Part shown: piece after piece, positions 1-9,100 of the stretch
Layout of the letters: each line of letters begins with the position of its first letter
Position numbering within the stretch: the first letter of the stretch is position 1
NCBI GenBank assembly: GCA_045643185.1
Contig: JAZUKH010000019.1
Location: 1 to 37,311, forward strand
Source of the DNA: RGIG464 sp045643185
GTDB lineage: Bacteria; Myxococcota_A; Bradymonadia; UBA4248
Reading direction: 5' to 3'
Length of the DNA stretch: 37,311 nt
Program-made: the position numbers and the translations under genes
The notes under the pieces: generated by a model
Database searches by the model: none
Told to the model about the DNA's origin: nothing
The model's input: the letters and a program-made list of their open reading frames with translations, nothing else

Positions 1-168
1 CTAAATCCTAAATCCTAAATCCTAAATCCTAAATCCTAAATCCTAAATCCTAAATCCTAAATCCTAAATCCTAAATCCTAAATCCTAAATCCTAGCTCCT
101 AAATCCTAAATCCTATCTCCTAAATCCTAAATCCTAGCTCCTAAATCCTAAATCCTAGCTCCTAAATC
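1..168. repeat. Heptanucleotide tandem array (CTAAATC)n
   Basis: There are 24 head-to-tail 7-bp units with no spacers. Units 1-13 are all CTAAATC. From unit 14 on, every third unit is a variant (CTAGCTC at 92, 134 and 155; CTATCTC at 113), so the right part is a 21-bp higher-order repeat. The next unit (169-175, CTAACAC) is degenerate. The array begins at base 1 and probably continues outside the window. The end of the DUF1156 reading frame lies inside it. It resembles the short tandem heptamers known from cyanobacterial and other genomes; a function is not evident. Confidence 0.95.
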
Positions 169-1549
169 CTAACACTCCCTGTTTGCCCTCGGTCTTAAGC
201 TCGTTAAACTTGCGCATGATATCATCCCACGACGTGACGAGCGTGTTGTAGCCGATCGCCAGATTGGCGCGATTACTTCGTTCGCACATCGTATAAAGGC
301 GGTACGATAGTTCTTTGCACTTGGACAGATTGGATATGTTGTTCAATCTGCCGACGAGTTCGACGCAGCCTGAAACGCCGTCATTCATGATGGCGCGCAC
401 AAACTGATGCGTCAGTGACCACACGCACGAGATGTAATCCTTATCAAATGCGGGCAATTCGTCGAGTGGCAGCAGGTGAATGACGCCTTTTTCGGAATGG
501 ATCGCGCCCAAATTGGCAACGCGTTCGACCGACGTATTGCGTGCATTGGCGAGCGTGTTGGCTTCGCCGAATTTCATGTCGTTAAAGGCGTATTGTTCAA
601 ATACGGTCAGGCAGAAGCGCGTTTCGGCATCGAGATTCTGATCCTGTTCGTTGAAGACTTTGTCGATCTCTTTATTGATGAGTTCGAGCGCTTCGCGAAT
701 CGTCACAGGCGAATCATCCGCTTTGAGCACCTCGCTGTAACGCGAATAAACCGCCATGCCTGGCCCAATCGCCGATTGCGCCAGATCGACCGGCGCAATG
801 CTGCTAGTCTGCATCTTTTCGAGCGCCGGTCGCAGTTCGCGGCTCAACGCTTTTTGGAAATCGCGCCAGCTGCACGCCGGCGCATTCGCTTCGCGCTTGC
901 GACAGACGAGAACGATGGAAGAGGCGAGTGCATTCATTTCACCTTTTAAAGCTGTTGTTAATTCTGTATCCATCGGCCAGGTGCCTGTTATTACAAACCC
1001 AGCACGAATAATGGCGCTGAGCATCGTCTCCCAACCCGTTGATGATGTCGACTTGCTGTCTTTCGATTCTTTGGTGTCGCTCTGTTTATAGGCGTAATAT
1101 ACCGTGATGGGCACGTCTTCGCGGCTGTATTGATAAAGTTGTTCACAGGTGTGAAACATGCCATCTTCAAAAAATGCTTTTGCTTTTTCTTTGCTGCCCT
1201 CGAAACGATAAGGCGTTGCAACAAGCTCTTCAGCCTTTGGCACGAGCATCGTTCTAAAAATATCGGGATAGAATTTGCGCAGACTGCGGCGCATCCATAC
1301 ATAAAAAAAGTCACTCAGATCTGCATAACCGATATTATCATAATAGGGGGGATCGGTTGAAATCATGATATTGCGCAATCCACAATCCGTTTGAGCATTG
1401 ATATTATTACAATTGCAATATTTAGTTTGTGTAAAATTTGAGATATCCCCAACAATGCATGTTACCATATTTGAGAAACTTCCACTGGAATTACCTATTG
1501 GATTTGCTTCTGCATAATCCCAGGTCATCGGTATTGCTTGGCGTCGCAT
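155..1549 (-). CDS. DUF1156-type DNA methyltransferase, C-terminal (catalytic) half, out of frame with the N-terminal half
   Basis: This is the second half of an adenine-specific DNA methyltransferase of the DUF1156/COG1743 type. The catalytic motif DPPY is followed by YDNIGYADLSDFFYVW, the usual motif IV neighbourhood, at about residues 66-84 counted from the ATG at 1549. That ATG has no Shine-Dalgarno and is not the natural start. The same frame stays open upstream to about 1735 and reads YIDEYAKAVVTYLAFAVDK, which is the conserved family segment just before the catalytic part. The half lacks the SAM-binding motif, which is in the other frame (1683-3035), so it should be inactive by itself. 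Its last codons and TAG stop are made from heptamer-array DNA (155-168), but the C-terminus reaches the usual family end (YNTLVTSWDDIM). DUF1156 enzymes are commonly part of anti-phage modification loci; possible partners would lie left of base 1. Confidence 0.88.
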   Translation of the reverse strand: MRRQAIPMTWDYAEANPIGNSSGSFSNMVTCIVGDISNFTQTKYCNCNNINAQTDCGLRNIMISTDPPYYDNIGYADLSDFFYVWMRRSLRKFYPDIFRTMLVPKAEELVATPYRFEGSKEKAKAFFEDGMFHTCEQLYQYSREDVPITVYYAYKQSDTKESKDSKSTSSTGWETMLSAIIRAGFVITGTWPMDTELTTALKGEMNALASSIVLVCRKREANAPACSWRDFQKALSRELRPALEKMQTSSIAPVDLAQSAIGPGMAVYSRYSEVLKADDSPVTIREALELINKEIDKVFNEQDQNLDAETRFCLTVFEQYAFNDMKFGEANTLANARNTSVERVANLGAIHSEKGVIHLLPLDELPAFDKDYISCVWSLTHQFVRAIMNDGVSGCVELVGRLNNISNLSKCKELSYRLYTMCERSNRANLAIGYNTLVTSWDDIMRKFNELKTEGKQGVLGFRS

Positions 1550-1682
1550 TGTATTTGCAATGCAATCTCTAGTTATATGCCATATGCATATTGTAGAATT
1601 ATAATCTGCAACTTTATCGACAGCAAACGCTAAATAAGTGACAACAGCTTTTGCGTATTCGTCGATATAATTTTTAATTATA

Positions 1683-3035
<1,353 letters not shown>

Positions 3036-3062
3036 GATTTTTCTCCGTTTCATAAAATAAAA

Positions 3063-3085
3063 GCCTGCCTTTTTTGTGGGCAGGC
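3063..3085 (-). promoter_or_regulatory. Leader hairpin (terminator/attenuator-like) before the methyltransferase
   Basis: Perfect 7-bp stem GCCTGCC/GGCAGGC. On the minus strand it is followed by a T-rich stretch (TTTTATTTT) and then by the start region at 3035. It lies between the conserved AT-rich block at 3091-3116 and the Shine-Dalgarno. It could end transcription from the cassette upstream or act as an attenuator of the methyltransferase. A similar hairpin sits in the second copy of this leader at 5407-5434. Confidence 0.6.
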
Positions 3086-3090
3086 AATTT

Positions 3091-3150
3091 GTGGGGTGTA
3101 TATTACCAAAAAGTGAAGCAGAAAGCATGCTTATTGTGGGCCTGGTTTAA
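3091..3150 (-). promoter_or_regulatory. Putative promoter region of the methyltransferase, duplicated at 5440-5499
   Basis: The segment GTGGGGTGTATATTACC plus AAAAA-TGAAGCA, and after a short gap TTATTGTGGGC-TGGTTTAA, is nearly identical to 5440-5499, although the leader between it and the start codon has diverged. On the minus strand it contains TAATAT/TATACA-like -10 candidates (GGTAATATACACC). Its conservation in two copies argues for a promoter or operator; the exact -35 box is not clear. Confidence 0.5.
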
Positions 3151-3215
3151 CCACACGCTATTTCCCACGGCGCCGCGTTGCATGCTCAGCCTCTACAATC
3201 ACATACGGCTTCCCA

Positions 3216-4199
3216 TTATTTATGGTCGTCGTTGATCGGTGGCATAACATCCACAACGGCCTGCATTTCGCGAGGTTGCAGATAAGCAGAATTAAGCTTG
3301 CTCTTACTGTATTGGAGGTAGGAATTTTGTGTCTGTTCAATCAGCAGATCGGTAAAATACCGTTCCCAACTGAAATACTGGGCACATTCGATATATTCAG
3401 ACGGGTGTTGCAATATGGCTTGAACAGACTGACCATCGATTAGACCAGATGACAAAAGTAGCCACTCAAAAGACTCTGGACAGAAAAGAAAAAGAGCGTG
3501 GTTCTTCTGATAATCGACCAGACGCGACATCTGTGGCCCAAGTGCAGCCCCGTCGGCGATAATCAAAACACCATTCGAAAGGGTTGAAGCTGTTTTAAGT
3601 AAGTTTGCTTTTCCGTGAGCAGAAACGCATTCCAAATGGTTGTTTTGCGCGAATGCTGTGAAAAACTCAAAACCCGATTTGGCGTCTTCCGTAAGAATCG
3701 TGTGGATGCCACATAGGTTGGTTCGATTTTTATCATCAAGACGGCCGTTTTGGTCATAAACCCTGCGAAAATGATTATACACCGTTTTGAGTTTACCAAA
3801 ACGCCCGCTTACACAGATTTCATAGATGGCATCAATGCTATAGGGAAGATTATGCAGGTTCTCACGCGTAATGATGACATAATAGTTATCCGTTTGCTGA
3901 ATGGCTTCCGCAAAGGCCTGAGAAGTTACAAATTCATTGCCTTCATCGATAAAAATGATGCACTGATGATAAAGCGATAATGTTTCGCGCCACATCATGC
4001 CTTCCAGAATACGACATGGAGCTGTTGATTCCAAGGTAATGCCGCTTTTATCACCGAGCCGGAGATAATCGAAGATCATGCCGACCAGCGTCGTTTTTCC
4101 CGTTCCACTTTGGCCAGTAATAATGGAGATGTTGCGTTCCAATTCAAACTCGAAACGAACTCGACGTTTATGCACAACAATGTTTTGAATGCCTTTCAC
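3216..4199 (-). CDS. P-loop ATPase of the accessory cassette
   Basis: A 327-aa soluble ATP-binding protein. Walker A is GQSGTGKTT (residues 29-37) and Walker B is CIIFIDEGNEF (about 80-90). No helicase, ABC-signature or membrane segments are visible; the second half looks like a family-specific domain rich in aromatic residues. The start is a GTG at 4199, chosen because GGGGG stands seven bases before it and because the upstream DUF4869-like gene ends only 11 bases away, a spacing that implies translational coupling. The protein resembles ATP-binding proteins of unknown role found in accessory regions of gut Firmicutes. It is the last gene of the four-gene cassette between the two copies of the methyltransferase leader. 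A role in defence is only inferred from the setting. Confidence 0.8.
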   Translation of the reverse strand: MKGIQNIVVHKRRVRFEFELERNISIITGQSGTGKTTLVGMIFDYLRLGDKSGITLESTAPCRILEGMMWRETLSLYHQCIIFIDEGNEFVTSQAFAEAIQQTDNYYVIITRENLHNLPYSIDAIYEICVSGRFGKLKTVYNHFRRVYDQNGRLDDKNRTNLCGIHTILTEDAKSGFEFFTAFAQNNHLECVSAHGKANLLKTASTLSNGVLIIADGAALGPQMSRLVDYQKNHALFLFCPESFEWLLLSSGLIDGQSVQAILQHPSEYIECAQYFSWERYFTDLLIEQTQNSYLQYSKSKLNSAYLQPREMQAVVDVMPPINDDHK

Positions 4200-4210
4200 T
4201 TCATCCCCCG

Positions 4211-4648
4211 TTACACATAATCGTATGCAATATCGATGATTTCAGCCATGGTATGCACAATCACACCTGTGTTCAAGATTTGTGCTGTGAATCGACGTTT
4301 GCCAAAATCCATCACATGACGCAGGTTGATCGTGATATCTCGTTCACGTGCGATCTCCAAAATTAGCCCGGCGCAGTTATCGCCGCATGTCGATGCATTA
4401 AATACCTTATTGGGCTCATTTTTAATGAGCAACACCGTTTTAACGCCGCCAGACAAGTTTTCCGGTGCAATGACGCCCAACACGGGACTGTCAATCGCCC
4501 CAGACCCCAGAACGGTGGATTTATCCACGCGTTTGATCGCCTTTTGCGCAAACGCATCCTGAAGCCAGTTATCCCCATAGACATTGTTAAAATAGACAGA
4601 GGTATTGTAAATAGCTTCCGGCATATCGCCAAAATAAATCTTTAACAT
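4211..4648 (-). CDS. DUF4869-like protein
   Basis: A 145-aa protein starting MLKIYFGDMPEAIYNTSVYF and containing IDSPVLGVIAPENLSGGVKT and NASTCGDNCAGLI. From memory of the family these are the landmarks of DUF4869, a family of unknown function in accessory regions of Firmicutes. No signal peptide or membrane helix is seen. AAGGAAC is 11-12 bases from the ATG, a rather loose spacing. It lies 80 bases after the 90-aa gene and 11 bases before the ATPase. The A+T-richer composition and the Firmicutes-type neighbours suggest transfer. I cannot state a biochemical role. Confidence 0.75.
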   Translation of the reverse strand: MLKIYFGDMPEAIYNTSVYFNNVYGDNWLQDAFAQKAIKRVDKSTVLGSGAIDSPVLGVIAPENLSGGVKTVLLIKNEPNKVFNASTCGDNCAGLILEIARERDITINLRHVMDFGKRRFTAQILNTGVIVHTMAEIIDIAYDYV

Positions 4649-4666
4649 GGTTGAAACGGTTCCTTT

Positions 4667-4722
4667 CCTGCGTTTGTTCCTAATCTAACCCCGAACTTGA
4701 GCTCTTCATCCTAGCCTGTGTA
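4667..4722. repeat. Intergenic direct repeat, copy 1 (see 5025-5078)
   Basis: About 55 bases between the 90-aa gene and the DUF4869-like gene that closely match the spacer at 5025-5078. Shared blocks are CGTTTGTTCCTA, GCTCTTC and AGCCTG. On the coding strand this copy reads G-stop-DEELKFG in the frame of the preceding gene, while the other copy reads GWDEEH, so both may be relics of one small coding tail. Confidence 0.7.
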
Positions 4723-4728
4723 CCAATC

Positions 4729-5001
4729 TTAAAAATTTGCGGCATGATCAAAACCTCCCACCTGGGAAAAATCTAAAATCTGATGTGCCGTAGATTCGAT
4801 GACTTCCTGATAGCGCTGAATTTGTTCGTTTGAAAAACCATATACGTTCTCCCAACGGTATGCAGGTAGATAACAAGTCGCATAATGAACCCCATCTTTC
4901 TCGTTTGGTTGTTCCAAATAGACTTTCACCGTTCCATCAGGGTGCATTTCCGAATGAACGATTTCGGTTTGATCGTCTAGTGTCATAAAAGCGTACATCA
5001 T
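4729..5001 (-). CDS. 90-aa conserved hypothetical protein of the cassette
   Basis: A small soluble protein: MMYAFMTLDDQTEIVHSEMH, then DGTVKVYLEQP, and the Trp-containing block LPAYRWENVYGFSNEQI. It appears to be an alpha/beta fold with an initial beta-hairpin (MTLDDQTEIVHSE ... VKVYLE). AAGGAG stands eight bases before the first ATG, which fixes the start. I recall similar short proteins next to DUF4869 genes in Firmicutes but cannot name a family. Its flanking spacers on both sides carry the same ~55-bp repeat, so the gene may have entered as a unit. An antitoxin or adaptor role is possible but unsupported. Confidence 0.7.
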   Translation of the reverse strand: MMYAFMTLDDQTEIVHSEMHPDGTVKVYLEQPNEKDGVHYATCYLPAYRWENVYGFSNEQIQRYQEVIESTAHQILDFSQVGGFDHAANF

Positions 5002-5024
5002 GGCTCTATCTCCTTTGTTCCTTG

Positions 5025-5078
5025 CCTTCGTTTGTTCCTATTCTTCCCCAACCATGTGCTCTTCGTCCCAGCCTGAGT
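5025..5078. repeat. Intergenic direct repeat, copy 2 (see 4667-4722)
   Basis: The spacer between the 50-aa and 90-aa genes, similar over about 55 bases to 4667-4722. A 17-codon ORF (5038-5091, minus) starts in an ATGA overlap with the stop of the 50-aa gene and ends GWDEEHMVGEE. The overlap suggests it could be translated, but its size makes this uncertain. Confidence 0.6.
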
Positions 5079-5087
5079 TATTTTTGT

Positions 5088-5240
5088 TCATTCCCCTGCT
5101 TCGTGCGCACGTAATAGGCATTTGATGGCTTTATCAAAGGGAAGGTTTAATCGCTTTGCTACACATCGAGCAACATCGCGAAGCTGCATGCAAACGAGTA
5201 AGGTTATATCTTTTCCGTTAAAAATATAGATATTATCCAT
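5088..5240 (-). CDS. 50-aa hypothetical protein, first gene of the cassette
   Basis: The ORF starts MDNIYIFNGKDITLLVCMQL and contains VAKRLNLPFDKAIKCLLRAH, which looks mostly helical. AGGAGA stands about ten bases upstream. The start codon overlaps the end of the 45-codon DUF1156 remnant (ATGGATAA), so the two are likely coupled in translation. It resembles the tiny helical proteins of type II toxin-antitoxin or DUF3791-like loci in general look only; no family assignment is possible by eye. It is the first complete gene after the duplicated methyltransferase promoter. Confidence 0.6.
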   Translation of the reverse strand: MDNIYIFNGKDITLLVCMQLRDVARCVAKRLNLPFDKAIKCLLRAHEAGE

Positions 5241-5370
5241 GGACTTCTGTTCTCCTAAGCATGGTTAAACACTCATTGCGTCGCATGTGTGGAAAGAGAT
5301 TTGACGGTCGTCGCGCTGAATTGATTTCCTCAAGCGGCAATGCGACTTCAATGAGCTTTTTCGGGGGCAT
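5233..5370 (-). pseudogene. 5' remnant of a second DUF1156 methyltransferase gene
   Basis: A 45-codon ORF beginning MPPKKLIEVALPLEEINSA, identical to the methyltransferase at 3035 over its first 17 residues apart from silent changes, then unrelated (RRPSNLFPHMRR...). The CGGAG Shine-Dalgarno is conserved. The fragment ends exactly at the start of the 50-aa gene. It may serve as a translated leader that feeds ribosomes into the cassette. Silent differences from the full gene show that the duplication is not brand new. Confidence 0.85.
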
Positions 5371-5406
5371 AAAGGTAACTCCGATGGATGTTTTCAATAA
5401 AAGAAA

Positions 5407-5434
5407 AGCCCACCAAAACGATTTCAGGCAGGCT
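5407..5434 (-). promoter_or_regulatory. Leader hairpin before the cassette (copy of the methyltransferase leader)
   Basis: 8-bp stem AGCCCACC/GGCAGGCT (two G-U pairs on the minus-strand transcript), followed on the minus strand by TTTTCTTTTATT. It holds the same place as the hairpin at 3063-3085 relative to the conserved upstream block. No minus-strand gene lies close upstream, so a simple terminator for a preceding gene is unlikely here. Confidence 0.5.
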
Positions 5435-5439
5435 TTATG

Positions 5440-5499
5440 TGGGGTGTATATTACCAAAAAATGAAGCAAGGGGCACGATTATTGTGGGCATGGTTTAAA
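5440..5499 (-). promoter_or_regulatory. Putative promoter region of the cassette, duplicate of 3091-3150
   Basis: It carries the same blocks as 3091-3150: TGTGGGGTGTATATTACC, AAAAA-TGAAGCA and TTATTGTGGGC-TGGTTTAA, with few changes. It should drive the remnant and the four cassette genes on the minus strand and give them the same transcriptional input as the methyltransferase. Confidence 0.5.
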
Positions 5500-5583
5500 C
5501 TGGCGAAAGCACAGTCAAAGCGGCTAAAGTCGCCGCCTTTTCATACGCAAATACAACAGGCTGTTTGCTTCAGACGCCGTTTT

Positions 5584-5705
5584 CCAATCTGGAAAACTCC
5601 GGAAAACAAAAATCCAGATGATTTCCAATCTGGAAACATCCGGAAAACGAAAATCCGGTCGATTCCAATCTGGAAACGGGCGGAAAATAAATTCCAGATG
5701 GGCGG
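5584..5705. repeat. Three tandem ~41-bp repeats with internal dyads
   Basis: CCAATCTGGAAA recurs at 5584, 5625 and 5665. Each is followed by a CCGGAAAA or GCGGAAAA block; in the first and third copies a TCCAGAT can pair with ATCTGGA of the same copy. An open frame crosses the repeats, but its composition does not look like protein. Function unknown. Confidence 0.8.
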
Positions 5706-5712
5706 ATTGAGT

Positions 5713-5813
5713 GCGTCCGCCTATGCCTGAAGGCATACGGCGACGCTGCTCCGCCTATGCCTGAGGGCATACGGCTACGCGCGGCGACTATCGGCTTGAT
5801 GCCGATACGCCGC
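5713..5813. repeat. Cluster of three bulged palindromes
   Basis: Three hairpins follow one another: 5713-5746 (CGCC-TATGCCT-GA-AGGCATA-C-GGCG with outer GCGT/ACGC), 5752-5776 (GCC-TATGCC..GGCATA-C-GGC) and 5781-5813 (TATCGGC..GCCGATA flanked by GCGGCG/CGCCGC). The first two leave one C unpaired next to the ATA. The rest of 5371-6191, apart from the features listed, shows no gene or clear promoter to me. Confidence 0.8.
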
Positions 5814-6191
5814 CGCATTTTTGTGCGCCGAACCTATCACGCAATGCCGAGCTGCAACGCAACGACTCAAATCAGAAACAATGTATTTCTAATATAATTC
5901 GGCGACGATGAATTTCAATCGTCATCTTCGTTATGAACACAAACTAAAACAATTTGATCGATTTGACAAAGTCGTAGAACAACCGTGGTCATAACCAAAA
6001 CTAAACCTATCAATGAGCTCAATCATGTGCTATATTGATCGTGGTTCGTAACCTTTTTACTACATAGGCGTTTGCTACAAACGCCCTAATACAGTGTTTA
6101 GTGTTGCGAGAACGACTGTTAGCGATCATTTTGTTCCACAGACGTAGGTTGCGTTCGTGGAATATAATTATGAATTCATTTGAGGATAAAG

Positions 6192-9100
6192 ATGGGAAAT
6201 ACACGTCATAAGCTATCGCTTCTATTATGTTTGGCTATGTTTTTGTCTGGTTCCATGAGCTCGTGCTCTGAACAAAGTGGGGATTGCGAATGTCCAGAGT
6301 CTGAAGGAGAGGGCCAGCCTTGCCAAAAACCGGGCGACAACGACAAAACGGGCGACAACGACAAAACGGGCGACAACGACAAAACGGGCGGCAATGACAA
6401 GACTGGAGAAGAAGAAATCGTCGATGACGGCAAATTCGATGTCTCCAAAGGCTATTCACTCAAAGATAATATCGTCAAGTATTATGATCTAGCTGAAGAT
6501 CAGACTCAACCGGCCCGTTCGGTCACAATGATCGACTTTACGACAAAAGAATACAAAAAAGATGCTTCGACAGAATATACGAAAAATTATGCGAATTCGT
6601 ATAAATTCGATTATTCAAAAGAATATGTAAAATTAAAAGTGCCAGCTGATCTATCCGATTATTCGACATTGAGCGTTTCTATTTATGTTCCCGAGAACGC
6701 GGTCGGTCAGTCGATCTACCTTCAGTTTGATAGCACTCCTCCAGGAAAAACTGGTGAGAATTATTATGGAACAACACTGAAATTTGAAAAAGCTGGCTGG
6801 AATGATTTCTCAGTTGAACTCGACAAGTTCGGGATCGGCCATTCGCCGGTGGGTTGGGATCACATCAATACGCTCATTCTAGAAACGAGAAGTTATGGTC
6901 AGTCCAACAGCCCGGACACGACGATCTACATCGAGAACTTCATTTTACACACAGATCCGGCAAAATTACAGGCAAAAGACGTTTCGACAACGCTCGTCGA
7001 CTTTTCCAAAGAGAGTTGTGCGTCTTCCGATTATGTAAAATCGGGAACGAAATCTTGTAAATGGGAATATACGACCGACATGATGGATGTGATGAAGATC
7101 GACGCGCCACATGATCTGTCACAGAATGAGGCGATCTCATTTTGGGTTTATGTGCCTGAAGACGCTGTTGGCCAATCATTTTATCTGCAGTTTTTAAGTC
7201 TTGATCCGAATTCACCGGGCGACGATTATTACGGTTATTTGGTGAATCTGAATCATTTTGGCTGGAATCAATATACGGTCAGATTAAATGAATTTGAGGT
7301 CAATCGAACCCCGGCTGGCTGGAATCACATTGATTACCTTCTCATCACGCGTGTAGGTTTCGGTCAAACTTACAATAACGCGTCGACGACGATATATCTC
7401 GGAAATATTATCGGACATACCAAAGTGGATCCTTCAGCGGGCAATGCTATTCCCGTATTGGATGGGGCAGCGTTTTCTTTGAATGGAAGCCGGTCGATCG
7501 TCGACCATTTTCTCATGAATAATGGTTACCAGAATGAAAATGCGACGGTTTATAAGAAAGAGGGCGAGTATTGGCTTCCGCTCTCGGTCTTCGGGGCAAG
7601 GTATGACGAGAATGCGCTCTATCAGCCAAGTACATATTCGTTACAGATGACGATCGATGGCAAAGTATATCAATTTAAAGGCGGCCAAAACTCCGTCAAT
7701 ATTGATGGCAAAGAATCTTCGCTCGACTTTACCGTTGCTGTAAAAGGAGACGCGCTTTTTGCCCCGGCTCATTATATTAAATCGCTCATGAATTATACCG
7801 AGGAATATGTTGACGAGATGGGCATGCTCTATCTGTCAAAAGAGCCGTATCCTTTCAAATCGCTCCTGGGTCGCCTGCAGATCATGTTTGAGACGTTGTT
7901 CCTTCGTCCAACGGGCATTGAGATCATGGAACGTATCAACAACCACTGGGGTGGCGATGTTCACCCTCGTGTCATGTTCACGCAAAATGATTTCGATCGC
8001 CAAAAAGCCATGATCAACGAGGATAAGGTATTCACTTCTTATTTTGATTACATGGTGATGAGATATGGTACGGAATCCAGTGAATTCAAAGAAGATCCCG
8101 TTGTTTATGGCCTGCCGGACGGAGTCCGCCTGCTTTCGATCTCGCAAAAAGCTAGAAATAGAATTATTCCATGGGCCTTTTTATACAAGATGACGGGACA
8201 AGTCGCCTATGTAAACCGCATTTGGCGCGAAGTCGAAGCATTGATCAATTTCCCTGGCTGGCACCCAGAACACTACCTCGACACGGCAGAAATCTTATTT
8301 CCGATGGCGATCGCCTATGACTGGCTTTACGAAGCCTGGGAACCCGCACAACGCGATGCTATGGCTGATGCCGTCAACAAATTTGGGCTTCAAACGGGAC
8401 TGGATCGTTATGAAGGACGCGTCAGAAAATGGGAAAAAATTAACTGGAACGGCGTGTGCAACGGCGGCTTGACCGCGGCTGCACTCGCTTATCTATATCA
8501 TCCGGCCACGACGGAAGCCGCCCAGAAAGTCCTCAATTACGCGATCAACGATGTCGAACTCGGTATGGATACGTATGCGCCAGACGGCGGTTACCTCGAA
8601 TCGACGTCGTACTGGTCGTATGGCTCGGATTATCTCCACATCATGTTTTCAGCCTTAAAAACATCAACGGGCACCGATTTCGGTTTATATCATTCACCGG
8701 GTTTTGCGCATTCAGCGTATTTTACAACTTATTTTGAAAATGATGCTGGCGCCTGGGCCTACCACGATGCCAGACCAACGCAGTCTGATACGATGACACA
8801 CTACTGGTTTGCGCAAGAATCCTCAGATCCTGCGCTCGGACGGCTGCGAAAAGACGCCATTGAAGCAAAGTTAAAATCGATCCACTTTTACGATGCAATG
8901 TATTATTCGCCCGAGCTCATCGGTGAACTTCCCAAGCTTGAGCTTGATGCCTATTATAGCGCTATCGAAACGGTGACGATGCGCGACAACTGGGCGAGTG
9001 GTTCAACGCTCGTTGGAATTCACGCGGGGGACAATGCTCAACCGCATGGAGATCGAGATATCGGTAATTTCATCATTTTTGGTGCAGGTAAACAATTCAT

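Noticed and set aside
1..168. CRISPR array or telomere
   Set aside because: Units are 7 bp with no spacers, so it is not CRISPR. The likeness to plant telomere repeats is one base off, and the neighbouring genes are bacterial.
3091..5499. Insertion sequence or integrase as the source of the cassette
   Set aside because: No transposase, integrase or terminal inverted repeats were seen; only the duplicated promoter/5' end flanks the cassette.
5437..5730. Open frame across the 41-bp repeats
   Set aside because: Its codons follow the repeat units and it has no family likeness or ribosome site; treated as non-coding.
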